A stretch of 64,000 nt of DNA from assembly GCA_934502885.1 (NCBI GenBank), contig CAKSUT010000001.1:62001-126000 (forward strand), in the 5' to 3' direction. Both the position numbers and the translations under genes were made by a program. The notes below the pieces were generated by a model. The model worked only from the letters and a program-made list of their open reading frames with translations. It was not told the origin of the DNA and did no database searches. Of this stretch, positions 35,162 through 42,713 are shown in pieces. Numbering within the stretch: the first letter of the stretch is position 1; the number at the start of each line of letters is the position of its first letter. Source of the DNA: an uncultured Eubacteriales bacterium. GTDB lineage: Bacteria; Bacillota; Clostridia; Oscillospirales; CAG-382.

Positions 35162-36442
35162 ATGATTTTTCACGAAGTGCGAAACGGCGAAACTCTTACG
35201 TCGATTGCCGCAAGCTACGGTACAAGCGTCGAGCGGCTGATTCTTGACAACGGAATGCCGAACCCGGAAAGGCTTGCGGTGGGTCAGTGCGTTGTAATAA
35301 CATATCCGAAAACTCTGCACACGGTAATGCAAGGAGAAACCTTGTACTCTATAGCCGCAAAATACGGAGTAACAATAAACGGACTCTACCGCAACAATCC
35401 TCAGCTTGTGTCGAGACCGTTTGCGGATGTCGGCGAGGTATTGGTCATAGAATTTGAGGACAAGCCTATCGGCAACTACCGCACGGGCGGCTATGCGTAC
35501 CCGGACATAAACCGTGATCTTCTTATCGAGACGCTTCCTTTCATGAATTATCTCATGCCGTTCACCTACGGTTTTACGCCGGACGGCAGACTCATACCGC
35601 TTGACGACGAAGAGCTTCTCGCCGCCGCGGACGCATACGGAACAACTGCGTATATGCATCTTTCCACACTCACCTCGGCAGGCACGTTCAGCAACGAGCT
35701 TGCGCACGACATTCTCAATTCGCCCGACACGTGGACGGTGCTTCTTAACAACGTAATAGACACGCTCAACGAAAAAAGCTACTCGGGACTTGACATCGAC
35801 TTTGAATTTCTCCCGGCGGAGGACGTGGAAAAGTATGCGGCTTTTGTCGCCGCCTCCACGAAAATGTTAAACCCTCTCGGGTACGACGTCATGGTTGCTC
35901 TTGCGCCGAAGATTTCCGACACGCAGGCAGGGCTTCTCTACGAGGGACACGATTACGAGCTTCTCGGAAATGCCGCAAACTACGTTCTTCTCATGACCTA
36001 CGAATGGGGCTACACCTACGGTCCTCCCGGTGCTGTTTCGCCTGTTCCTTCAATCCGCAGAGTACTCAACTACGCCGTTGAAAAGATACCGAGGCACAAG
36101 ATTTTCATGGGTGTGTCAAACTACGGCTACGACTGGACGCTTCCCTACATCAAGGGGGAGTCAAAGGCACGCTCTCTGTCCACCGACACGGCTCTTCTTC
36201 TCGCCTCGCAGTACAACGCCGTCATTTACTTCGACGACATGGCAAAGTCGCCGTACTTCCACTACACCGATGAAAACGGCAAGGTACACGAGGTGTGGTT
36301 CGAGGACGCAAGAAGCATTGCGGCAAAGCTTTCGCTCTGTGCGGAGTACGCTTTCAGAGGTGTGCTTAACTGGAATATCGTCCGCCGCAACAGGCAGAAT
36401 CTTCTCATGCTGAATCTCATGTTTCTCGGCAGCCGAAAATAG
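35162..36442 (+). CDS. sleL: Spore cortex-lytic enzyme: two LysM domains plus GH18 (SleL/YaaH-like)
   Basis: A 426-residue protein with two N-terminal LysM peptidoglycan-binding repeats (HEVRNGETLTSIAASYG; HTVMQGETLYSIAAKYG) and a GH18 barrel. The catalytic motif is SGLDIDFEF, whose final Glu is the acid. MTYEWGYTYGPPG is typical of SleL/YaaH, the N-acetylglucosaminidase that trims cortex fragments during germination. There is no signal peptide, as expected for a coat protein made in the mother cell. The ATG at 35162 follows AAAGGAGC; an upstream in-frame extension lacks a ribosome-binding site and overlaps the promoter. A sporulation-type promoter supports the assignment. Confidence 0.88.
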   Translation: MIFHEVRNGETLTSIAASYGTSVERLILDNGMPNPERLAVGQCVVITYPKTLHTVMQGETLYSIAAKYGVTINGLYRNNPQLVSRPFADVGEVLVIEFEDKPIGNYRTGGYAYPDINRDLLIETLPFMNYLMPFTYGFTPDGRLIPLDDEELLAAADAYGTTAYMHLSTLTSAGTFSNELAHDILNSPDTWTVLLNNVIDTLNEKSYSGLDIDFEFLPAEDVEKYAAFVAASTKMLNPLGYDVMVALAPKISDTQAGLLYEGHDYELLGNAANYVLLMTYEWGYTYGPPGAVSPVPSIRRVLNYAVEKIPRHKIFMGVSNYGYDWTLPYIKGESKARSLSTDTALLLASQYNAVIYFDDMAKSPYFHYTDENGKVHEVWFEDARSIAAKLSLCAEYAFRGVLNWNIVRRNRQNLLMLNLMFLGSRK

Positions 36443-36512
36443 GCGTAAACACCGCAAAGAAGAACTTATCAATGCAGAATAAGTATTTTTTGTAAAAAAA
36501 TGCGCTTTGCTC

Positions 36513-36541
36513 TTGAAAAATAACGCAAATTGATATATAAT
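36513..36541 (+). promoter_or_regulatory. Sigma-A promoter of the KdgK-like kinase gene
   Basis: TTGAAA (36513-36518), 17 bases and TATAAT (36536-36541), 33 bases before the start codon. Confidence 0.75.
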
Positions 36542-36574
36542 TGAGCTGTAATTCATTAAATGCGAGGCTTGATT

Positions 36575-37609
36575 ATGAGTATTGATTTTATAAAGCAAGA
36601 AGCGGAATTTGACCTTATGGGACTCGGAGAAATAATGCTCCGTCTCTCCCCTCCCGGCAAAGAGAAGATATCACAGGGCAATATCTTCGAGAAAAACGCA
36701 GGCGGAAGCGAACTCAACGTTATTTCCGGTGCGGCAATGCTCGGCGCACGTTCGGCAATGCTGACAAAGCTCCCAAAAAACGAAATGGGACGTTACATCA
36801 GGCGCATGATAAACTACACCGGCGTGAGCGACAGATATGTCGTAAGCGACGCCTCCAAGGGCGCGAGACTCGGCGTATACTACTACGAAAGCGGCGCATA
36901 TCCGAGAAAGTCGTCGGTTCTCTACGACCGTGCCGGAAGCTCTGTTTGCTCGCTTTCTGTATCGGAAATACCGGAGGAAATTTACGACAAAACGAGAATG
37001 TTCCACATAAGCTCAATTTCTCTCGCGCTCAGCCGCGAACTCAGAGAAACATCGATTGAGATAATGCGCCGAATGAAGGAACACGGCGTTGCGATAAGCT
37101 TTGACGTAAACTACCGTGCCGCTCTCTGGAGCGAAAGCGAAGCAAGAGAGGTTATAGAGAGCATACTTCCTATGGTTGACGTACTCTTCGTTTCCGAGGA
37201 AACCTCGAGAAGAATGTTCGCAAGAACCGGCACGATGAAAGAGATACAGAAAGGCTACTGTGAGAAATACGGCTGCAAGATAGTCGCAACGACAAAACGC
37301 GAAGTTGTAAGTCCCACACGACACAATTTCGGCTCGATGATCTACTGCGGCGGTGAATACTATGAAGAGAAGCCGTACATGGGAATCGAGGTAATCGACC
37401 GAGTCGGAAGCGGCGACGCCTATGTCGGCGGAGTACTTTACGGTCTTCTTTACGGCGGCGACATCTCCCGTGCGCTTTCTCTCGGAAATGCGCTTTCTGC
37501 GGTCAAGAACACCATTGTCGGAGACTTTTCCGCAAGCGGTATAGACGAAATAGAGAGCGTTATTGCGTCCCACAACGCAAGCGGCGCACAGGATGAAATG
37601 GTAAGATAA
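36575..37609 (+). CDS. PfkB-family kinase, 2-dehydro-3-deoxygluconokinase-like
   Basis: A 344-residue sugar kinase. LMGLGEIMLRLSPPG at the start, GGSELNVISGAAMLG (substrate-side glycine motif), SFDVNYRAALWS and the catalytic VIDRVGSGDAYVGG are the hallmark blocks of KdgK-type kinases, which phosphorylate 2-keto-3-deoxygluconate from pectin or uronate breakdown. The ATG at 36575 is 7 bases from GCGAGG; the ATG at 36560 has none. It is a single-gene unit between sleL and an SLH gene, with its own promoter and terminator. No KDPG aldolase gene lies in the window, so the rest of the pathway must be elsewhere. Confidence 0.82.
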   Translation: MSIDFIKQEAEFDLMGLGEIMLRLSPPGKEKISQGNIFEKNAGGSELNVISGAAMLGARSAMLTKLPKNEMGRYIRRMINYTGVSDRYVVSDASKGARLGVYYYESGAYPRKSSVLYDRAGSSVCSLSVSEIPEEIYDKTRMFHISSISLALSRELRETSIEIMRRMKEHGVAISFDVNYRAALWSESEAREVIESILPMVDVLFVSEETSRRMFARTGTMKEIQKGYCEKYGCKIVATTKREVVSPTRHNFGSMIYCGGEYYEEKPYMGIEVIDRVGSGDAYVGGVLYGLLYGGDISRALSLGNALSAVKNTIVGDFSASGIDEIESVIASHNASGAQDEMVR

Positions 37610-37631
37610 AATACATCGATAAAACACGGAA

Positions 37632-37668
37632 ATACCGCCGGGGTACAATACCCCGACGGTATCTTTTT
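37632..37668 (+). terminator. Terminator of the KdgK-like gene
   Basis: ATACCGCCGGGGTA pairs with TACCCCGACGGTAT (one mismatch), followed by CTTTTT. Confidence 0.88.
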
Positions 37669-37694
37669 GCGTATTTCTCTACTTTTGAAAAGCT

Positions 37695-39596
37695 TTATCC
37701 CTCATTGAGGACATACGAAAATTTCCGGAACATTGTCGCCGTGTCGGCTCTTGACGGAGCAACCTTAGGATAGATTGCGTATTCGTAACCGTTTACGGAA
37801 TGAATAAACATAACGTTCTCATTAAAGCACCACACAACGGGGATTTTTGCGTAATCAGATATCTCGGCGTAGTCGTTGTAGCTGTCAAGTCCCGTGGAAA
37901 CGTCGGACACATCAATTCCCTTTGACTGTGCATAGCGGTAGAAAATCGCAGCTATCTGCTCGCGTGTGACATATGAATCGGGAGAGAAGGTTGTCGCACT
38001 CGTGCCGTTTATAACTCCGTTTGCCGCCGCCCAGTTCACCGCTTTTCTGTACCACTCGGCTTTTATATCGGTAAATGCGCTTGCGGCAGGCGCTTCGGGT
38101 TCACCGGCGAGGCGGTAGAACATCGTTGCAAACTGTGCGCGTGTTATGGGGCTGTCGGGGCTGAAGGTATTCACGGATGTTCCGTTCATTATGCCCTTTT
38201 CGAGGCAGAACTCTATACCGCTGTGATTGTGGTCGCCGTCCGCGCTCTTTATATCCTTGAACTTTTTAACGGCGCAGTTCATACCCTTTTCCTCGCAGGT
38301 GAATCTGCCGTCAGCGGCGGCGGTGGGATCTCCCTTTTCAATCACTTCACCCGTGTCTATGAGGATGCACTTGAAGCCGTTATCCCTCGCATACTGCTCT
38401 GCGGCAGTGCCGGAGTACGTCTTAATCACAAGGTTTTCGTTTCTGACATCGTAGTCGTTCACATAGTCCCAGCCGAAAGCGTGTAGGTCAATCTGCGTTA
38501 CGCTCTTCGGGATTGTGACTTCATTCAGCTTATTGCAGCGGAAAAACGCCGCCTCGCCGATATGCTCGACGCCCTCTTCGATAGTGAGGCTTGAAAGACT
38601 CTCGCACCACGAAAAGGCGTTAGGTCCTATCTCCTTGATATTGCCCGGAATGACGACGTTATTAAGGTTCTTGCACCAATAAAAACCGAGCTTTGATATG
38701 GATTTTAATGTTGACGGAAATTTGACCGAGGTAATATCCGACATCTCAAATGCGTCAACGCCCATAAGAGTTGTACCCTCGCGGATTTCAATATCGCCGA
38801 CAGCCTCCCACTCGTGTATCTGCTTGTTTTCGGTCGGTGCGGAGGGGTCGGGATTGTCAATTTCGGCATATCCGATTCTGATTCCCGCGATTAAATACTG
38901 CCCGTGATACTGAATGCCGTCAACGCGGTTATTTGCATCCTTATCATATGCCGAGCCGAAAAAGATTCTTTTTCCCATGTATTCAACATTGCTCGGCATG
39001 GTTATGTTTTTAAGCGCCTCGCCGTTGATTGCCTCGGTGCCTATGTATTTTACGCTTTCGGGAATGACAAGCGTGTCAAGAATATCGCCGCAGTCGATGG
39101 CACAGTCTTTTATAACCTCAAGACCGTCATTCAGCTTCAAATACTTCAAATAACGTCCGTAAATCGCTCTGTTTCCGATTTCCTTTATCGTAGGCGGAAG
39201 CGTGATGCCGGAAATTTTTGTTGCGCTTTCACGAAGCGCTCCGTCACCTATAGCTGTAACCGTGTGACCGTTTATCTCGGACGGAATATTAAGCTCAACG
39301 CTGAAATTCGGATCTGGGTCGTACCAGAATTTCGCCGCATAACTTGTAATCATTGCCGAGCCGTCATCACGAATAGTATAAACCAGTGATTCGAGCGAAT
39401 CATTTTGCCGATACTCCTCCATATCGTCGGTTACAGCAGTTTTGCTTATTTCGTTCCATTCCATACCGTAATCCGAATCGTAGACGCTCCATCTGTCCTC
39501 AAACGTCCTCTCGTATTTCGCGAATGCCGACAAGGACGCTGCCATTGTCGCCGCGGCAAGCAGTGCGCACATTGCTCTTTTAAATTTCATTTTCAT
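37695..39596 (-). CDS. BspA-like leucine-rich-repeat surface protein with SLH repeats
   Basis: A 633-residue exported protein. A signal peptide (AMCALLAAATMAASLSAFA) is followed by BspA-type LRR_5 repeats from about 100 to 400 (ITLPPTIKEIGNRAIYG, LVIPESVKYIGTEAI, VVIPGNIKEIGPNAFSWC, VTIPKSVTQIDLHAFGW). SLH-type repeats end it (HSGIEFCLEKGIMNGTS, AEWYRKAVNWAAANGVING, a third weaker one near the C-terminus). BspA repeats mediate adhesion to host or other microbes; the SLH part should hold it to the wall. It is monocistronic with its own promoter. Confidence 0.85.
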   Translation of the reverse strand: MKMKFKRAMCALLAAATMAASLSAFAKYERTFEDRWSVYDSDYGMEWNEISKTAVTDDMEEYRQNDSLESLVYTIRDDGSAMITSYAAKFWYDPDPNFSVELNIPSEINGHTVTAIGDGALRESATKISGITLPPTIKEIGNRAIYGRYLKYLKLNDGLEVIKDCAIDCGDILDTLVIPESVKYIGTEAINGEALKNITMPSNVEYMGKRIFFGSAYDKDANNRVDGIQYHGQYLIAGIRIGYAEIDNPDPSAPTENKQIHEWEAVGDIEIREGTTLMGVDAFEMSDITSVKFPSTLKSISKLGFYWCKNLNNVVIPGNIKEIGPNAFSWCESLSSLTIEEGVEHIGEAAFFRCNKLNEVTIPKSVTQIDLHAFGWDYVNDYDVRNENLVIKTYSGTAAEQYARDNGFKCILIDTGEVIEKGDPTAAADGRFTCEEKGMNCAVKKFKDIKSADGDHNHSGIEFCLEKGIMNGTSVNTFSPDSPITRAQFATMFYRLAGEPEAPAASAFTDIKAEWYRKAVNWAAANGVINGTSATTFSPDSYVTREQIAAIFYRYAQSKGIDVSDVSTGLDSYNDYAEISDYAKIPVVWCFNENVMFIHSVNGYEYAIYPKVAPSRADTATMFRKFSYVLNEG

Positions 39597-39628
39597 ACCA
39601 TACCTCCAAAAAATTCATCCGCTCTCTG

Positions 39629-39657
39629 ATTTTAGCACAAAATGCAGATTTTGTAAA
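39629..39657 (-). promoter_or_regulatory. Sigma-A promoter of the LRR-SLH gene
   Basis: TTTACA (39652-39657), 17 bases and TAAAAT (39629-39634) on the minus strand. Confidence 0.7.
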
Positions 39658-39744
39658 CCGCAGGCAGCAAAAATTAAATATAAATTTACAGTGGCGACTG
39701 TGACCTTTTTGTCGTGAGGTTTGCAGATTTGTTACAAAAAAGAG

Positions 39745-39773
39745 TTGCTCACGAAAAGCGGCGGCAGTATACT
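39745..39773 (+). promoter_or_regulatory. Sigma-A promoter of the amidohydrolase gene
   Basis: TTGCTC (39745-39750), 17 bases and TATACT (39768-39773), 30 bases before the start codon. Confidence 0.6.
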
Positions 39774-39803
39774 GTTTTCATACAAGTAAGGAGAGACTTT
39801 TTC

Positions 39804-40613
39804 ATGATAATGGATTTTCACACCCACGCATTTCCCGACGCTATTGCTGTCCGTGCAATATCACTGCTCGCCGAAAAGGCACGTCTTGCGCCGAATCACG
39901 ACGGCACGATATCAGGGCTTAAGGCTCTCATGAAAAAGAGCGGAGTCGATATGGCTGCGGTGCTTTCTATTGCGACAAAGCCGAAGCAGGAAAACTCCGT
40001 GAACACCTTTGCGATAAGCCTTCTTGACGAGCCGTCGCTCATTCCGTTCGGCTCGGTTTATCCGGGGAGCGACACATGGGAAAGTCAGCTTGAACGCCTT
40101 GCCGAGGCAGGCATAAAGGGCATAAAGCTTCACCCGGAGTACCAGGACTTTTACCTTGACTGCGACAACGCCGTAAAAATATATAAAAAGTGCGGCAGTC
40201 TCGGACTTATCGTGCAGTTTCACGCAGGCGAGGACGAGGGCTATCCGCCGCCAATGCACACGGGAGCTTTGCGCATAAACAGAGTGTGCGACAAGGTTCC
40301 GGAAACGAGGTTCATTGCGGCACACTTCGGCGGCTACAATATGTGGCGCGACACAGCGGAAAATCTCGAACCGCATGGCAATCTGTATCTCGACACGTCG
40401 ATGACAATGACCGGTCATAAGCTTGACGCCGAAACGGCACTGCGGATAATCGAAAAAATCGGCGAGAATCACATTCTTTTCGGAAGCGACGCACCGTGGG
40501 AGAACCCTCTTGACTCGATAAAGGGTATAGAACGTCTCGGTCTTGCAGACAGCACGAAAGAGAAGATATATTTCGGGAACGCCGCCGCACTGCTCGGGCT
40601 TGCGCTACGGTAA
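39804..40613 (+). CDS. Amidohydrolase-2-family metal-dependent hydrolase
   Basis: A 269-residue TIM-barrel protein. The N-terminal metal motif DFHTHAFPD, KLHPEYQDF, the central His in VQFHAGED and IAAHFGGYN, and the final Asp in ILFGSDAPWENP match the amidohydrolase-2 (PF04909) family of decarboxylases and hydrolases. The ATG at 39804 lies 8 bases from AAGGAGAG. It is a single-gene unit with its own promoter and a strong terminator. The substrate is unknown. Confidence 0.82.
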   Translation: MIMDFHTHAFPDAIAVRAISLLAEKARLAPNHDGTISGLKALMKKSGVDMAAVLSIATKPKQENSVNTFAISLLDEPSLIPFGSVYPGSDTWESQLERLAEAGIKGIKLHPEYQDFYLDCDNAVKIYKKCGSLGLIVQFHAGEDEGYPPPMHTGALRINRVCDKVPETRFIAAHFGGYNMWRDTAENLEPHGNLYLDTSMTMTGHKLDAETALRIIEKIGENHILFGSDAPWENPLDSIKGIERLGLADSTKEKIYFGNAAALLGLALR

Positions 40614-40619
40614 AATAGG

Positions 40620-40655
40620 AATCCCGCCGTTCAATCAAGAACGGCGGGATTTTTA
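40620..40655 (+). terminator. Strong terminator after the amidohydrolase
   Basis: A perfect 13-base stem, AATCCCGCCGTTC with GAACGGCGGGATT, followed by T-rich sequence. It may also stop leftward transcription past 40666. Confidence 0.88.
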
Positions 40656-40665
40656 TGCGCACATA

Positions 40666-41202
40666 TCAGTCACGCTTAACTCTTATATCTGTAATCTCGT
40701 AACAGAACACAATGTGGTAGTCCCTTTTGGGGTAGTTTGCGCTGTCAATATCGCCTGTTCCGACGGCGGCAAAGCCCTCGGGGACAATTGCGGAACGGTA
40801 GATTTTCTTTCCGACGATCGTCGTTTCGGCTTGTTCAAACATAAGCTCGCCGTTTTCGGTGACAACAGGAGTAAGTCCGCACTTTGCAAGTTTATCCTCG
40901 TCGCGACCGCTCGCTTTACCGCAGTATGAAAGAGCCGAGTGCATATCGTCCGGGAAGAACGAAAGCGTTGCTGTGTCGGCGGCGTCGAGGAACTCAAGCG
41001 TATATCTCTGCGGTCTCACGAAGCACCAAAACACCGGCTTTCCCCACATCACACCGATACTTCCCCAGCTTGCGGTCATGGCGTTGTACTTTCTCGGAGC
41101 ATTCTTGTTTTCGTCGTATGCGCCGATGAGCATCCAGCGTTTGCCTATTTCTTTAAAAGCGTTCATGTCGAAATTTTCGGGAGCGACAGATTCGTATTTC
41201 AT
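40666..41202 (-). CDS. Flavin reductase-like protein
   Basis: A 178-residue protein of the FMN-binding split-barrel flavin reductase family. YNAMTASWGSIGVMWGKPVF and FVRPQRYTLEFLDAADTATLSF are the FMN-binding blocks, and LSYCGKASGRDEDKL follows. Such proteins reduce flavins or act as flavoredoxins. The ATG at 41202 follows GGAGG; a TTG two codons earlier is an unlikely start. It is the last gene in a leftward run after an ECF S component and a pyridoxal kinase, but with gaps of 47 and 36 bases, so operon membership is probable and not proven. Confidence 0.8.
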   Translation of the reverse strand: MKYESVAPENFDMNAFKEIGKRWMLIGAYDENKNAPRKYNAMTASWGSIGVMWGKPVFWCFVRPQRYTLEFLDAADTATLSFFPDDMHSALSYCGKASGRDEDKLAKCGLTPVVTENGELMFEQAETTIVGKKIYRSAIVPEGFAAVGTGDIDSANYPKRDYHIVFCYEITDIRVKRD

Positions 41203-41249
41203 ATTCAAAACCTCCGACTTTAAAACGATATGTAAATATATGCCGTGCG

Positions 41250-41804
41250 TTAAGAATTTATGAGCTTCTTGAGTCTTGCGGCAACACCCGACTTTTCAAG
41301 TGCAAGTCCGACGATTACGAACACAACCGCCGCGCCGACCGACTGACCGATGTTTCCGGGGACGGAGGCAAGAGAGGAAGCAAGCGTCTTTCCCACAGTA
41401 TCGGAACGGTAGATAAAGCACTCCGCGACGTAGTAACCGATGATATTTATGAGTCCGGCAAAAACAACAGCCGCACAGTTCCTCTTGCAGAATATCTTAT
41501 CTGAACGCGGTGTAAAGCACATTGCCATGACGAACTTAATGGGAAGCGTCGCCCAAGCCCAAACGGCAAAGCCGCCCGTTATATCGCTGAGTGCCGCACC
41601 GACAGCGGCCGCCGCCGCGGAATACGGAAAAGGAAGCATCACGGCGCAGAGGTAATTTAGGCTGTCGCCGAGGTGCATATATCCCTGTCCTCCGGGAATG
41701 GGTATGCTGAACATCGTTCCGACATAGACAAGTGCCGCAAAAAGTGCCGCGAACACCGTCATTTTGGTTGCCGATACTTTTTTTACGTCGCTTTCCGTTT
41801 TCAC
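41250..41804 (-). CDS. ECF transporter substrate-binding (S) component, probably for vitamin B6
   Basis: A 184-residue membrane protein with about six helices. ATKMTVFAALFAALVYVGTMF at the N-terminus, given here only as a motif region, and the AALSDITGG segment are typical of ECF S components, which bind a vitamin and dock onto a shared ECF energising module. No EcfA or EcfT is encoded nearby. Its partner upstream is a pyridoxal/pyridoxamine kinase, so vitamin B6 is the likely cargo (context). GTG at 41804 is chosen because the ATG at 41813 lies inside the extended ribosome-binding site AAAGGATGATC. Confidence 0.8.
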   Translation of the reverse strand: MKTESDVKKVSATKMTVFAALFAALVYVGTMFSIPIPGGQGYMHLGDSLNYLCAVMLPFPYSAAAAAVGAALSDITGGFAVWAWATLPIKFVMAMCFTPRSDKIFCKRNCAAVVFAGLINIIGYYVAECFIYRSDTVGKTLASSLASVPGNIGQSVGAAVVFVIVGLALEKSGVAARLKKLINS

Positions 41805-41840
41805 AGTGATCATCCTTTCGCTTTTTCGTTTTAACGGTTA

Positions 41841-42701
41841 TTACAACTGCTTTAAAAGCGGCTCGAAATGCACTCCGCTTCTTACGGGTGTGTCGGTTCT
41901 GCTTGTTTTAAGCACGGCGTCATGTACAAATTCGCAGGCGTCCTTTACCGCCTCGGAAAGCCTTTTGTTTTCACCGATGAGCTTACCCAAAAGCACCGAC
42001 GCGAAAACCTCTCCCGTTCCGGGATACGAGCGGCTGACCCACTCTGTGAAGTACTTTCCCGACTCTCCCGTGTCCCTGTCAAAGTATGCCGCGCCGATAA
42101 GTTTTCTCTCCGAGTCACCTGAAACTATTCCCGTAATCACGACGCTCTTTTTGCCGCCGTGCGAAAGCTTTGCGAGCATATTCTCAATCTCGCACTCCGT
42201 CGGATTCTCGTTGTACGGCGCACCCAAAAGTATCGCCGCTTCGGTGAGATTCGGCGTCACGATATCCGCTTCGTCGGCGAGACTTGCGGTAAGGCGGCAC
42301 ATCTCATCGGTATATGTCGCGTACTTCTCGCCGTCGTCGCCCATAACGGGGTCGGCAAGGAAAAGTGCGCCGGGGTTCATTCTTCTCACATACGACACAA
42401 AGTCAAGGACGAGTCTTATCTGTCCGGCACTCCCGAGAAAGCCGGAATACACCGCGTCAAACCGCTCCTCTATGCTTTCCCAATGCTTTACTATCTTCGG
42501 CATCTCATCGGTGAGATCGAGAAACGTAAAGTTCTCGTAACCGCCTGTATGTGTCGATAAAACCGCCGTCGGCAGAGGGCAAACCTGAATGCCCTGTGCC
42601 GACAGTATAGGTATGACAACCGTCAGCGCACACCTTCCCACGCAGGAAAGGTCATGCACTGCGGCGACTTTCGGGGGTACTCCCCCGTTTTCTTTTTTCA
42701 T
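41841..42701 (-). CDS. Pyridoxal/pyridoxamine kinase, PdxY/PdxK type
   Basis: A 286-residue ribokinase-fold enzyme that phosphorylates vitamin B6 vitamers. AAVHDLSCVGRCALTVVIP, LPTAVLSTHTGGYENF, DPVMGDDGEKY, TPNLTEAAILLG and the catalytic-region YPGTGEVFASVLLG are the family blocks. The ATP-side motif reads PGTGE instead of the usual GTGD, with Glu in place of Asp. The ATG at 42701 lies 9 bases from AAGG, just after the ftsH stop. Placed beside an ECF S component, it suggests B6 uptake followed by trapping. Confidence 0.85.
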   Translation of the reverse strand: MKKENGGVPPKVAAVHDLSCVGRCALTVVIPILSAQGIQVCPLPTAVLSTHTGGYENFTFLDLTDEMPKIVKHWESIEERFDAVYSGFLGSAGQIRLVLDFVSYVRRMNPGALFLADPVMGDDGEKYATYTDEMCRLTASLADEADIVTPNLTEAAILLGAPYNENPTECEIENMLAKLSHGGKKSVVITGIVSGDSERKLIGAAYFDRDTGESGKYFTEWVSRSYPGTGEVFASVLLGKLIGENKRLSEAVKDACEFVHDAVLKTSRTDTPVRSGVHFEPLLKQL

Positions 42702-42713
42702 TTCAATCACGCC

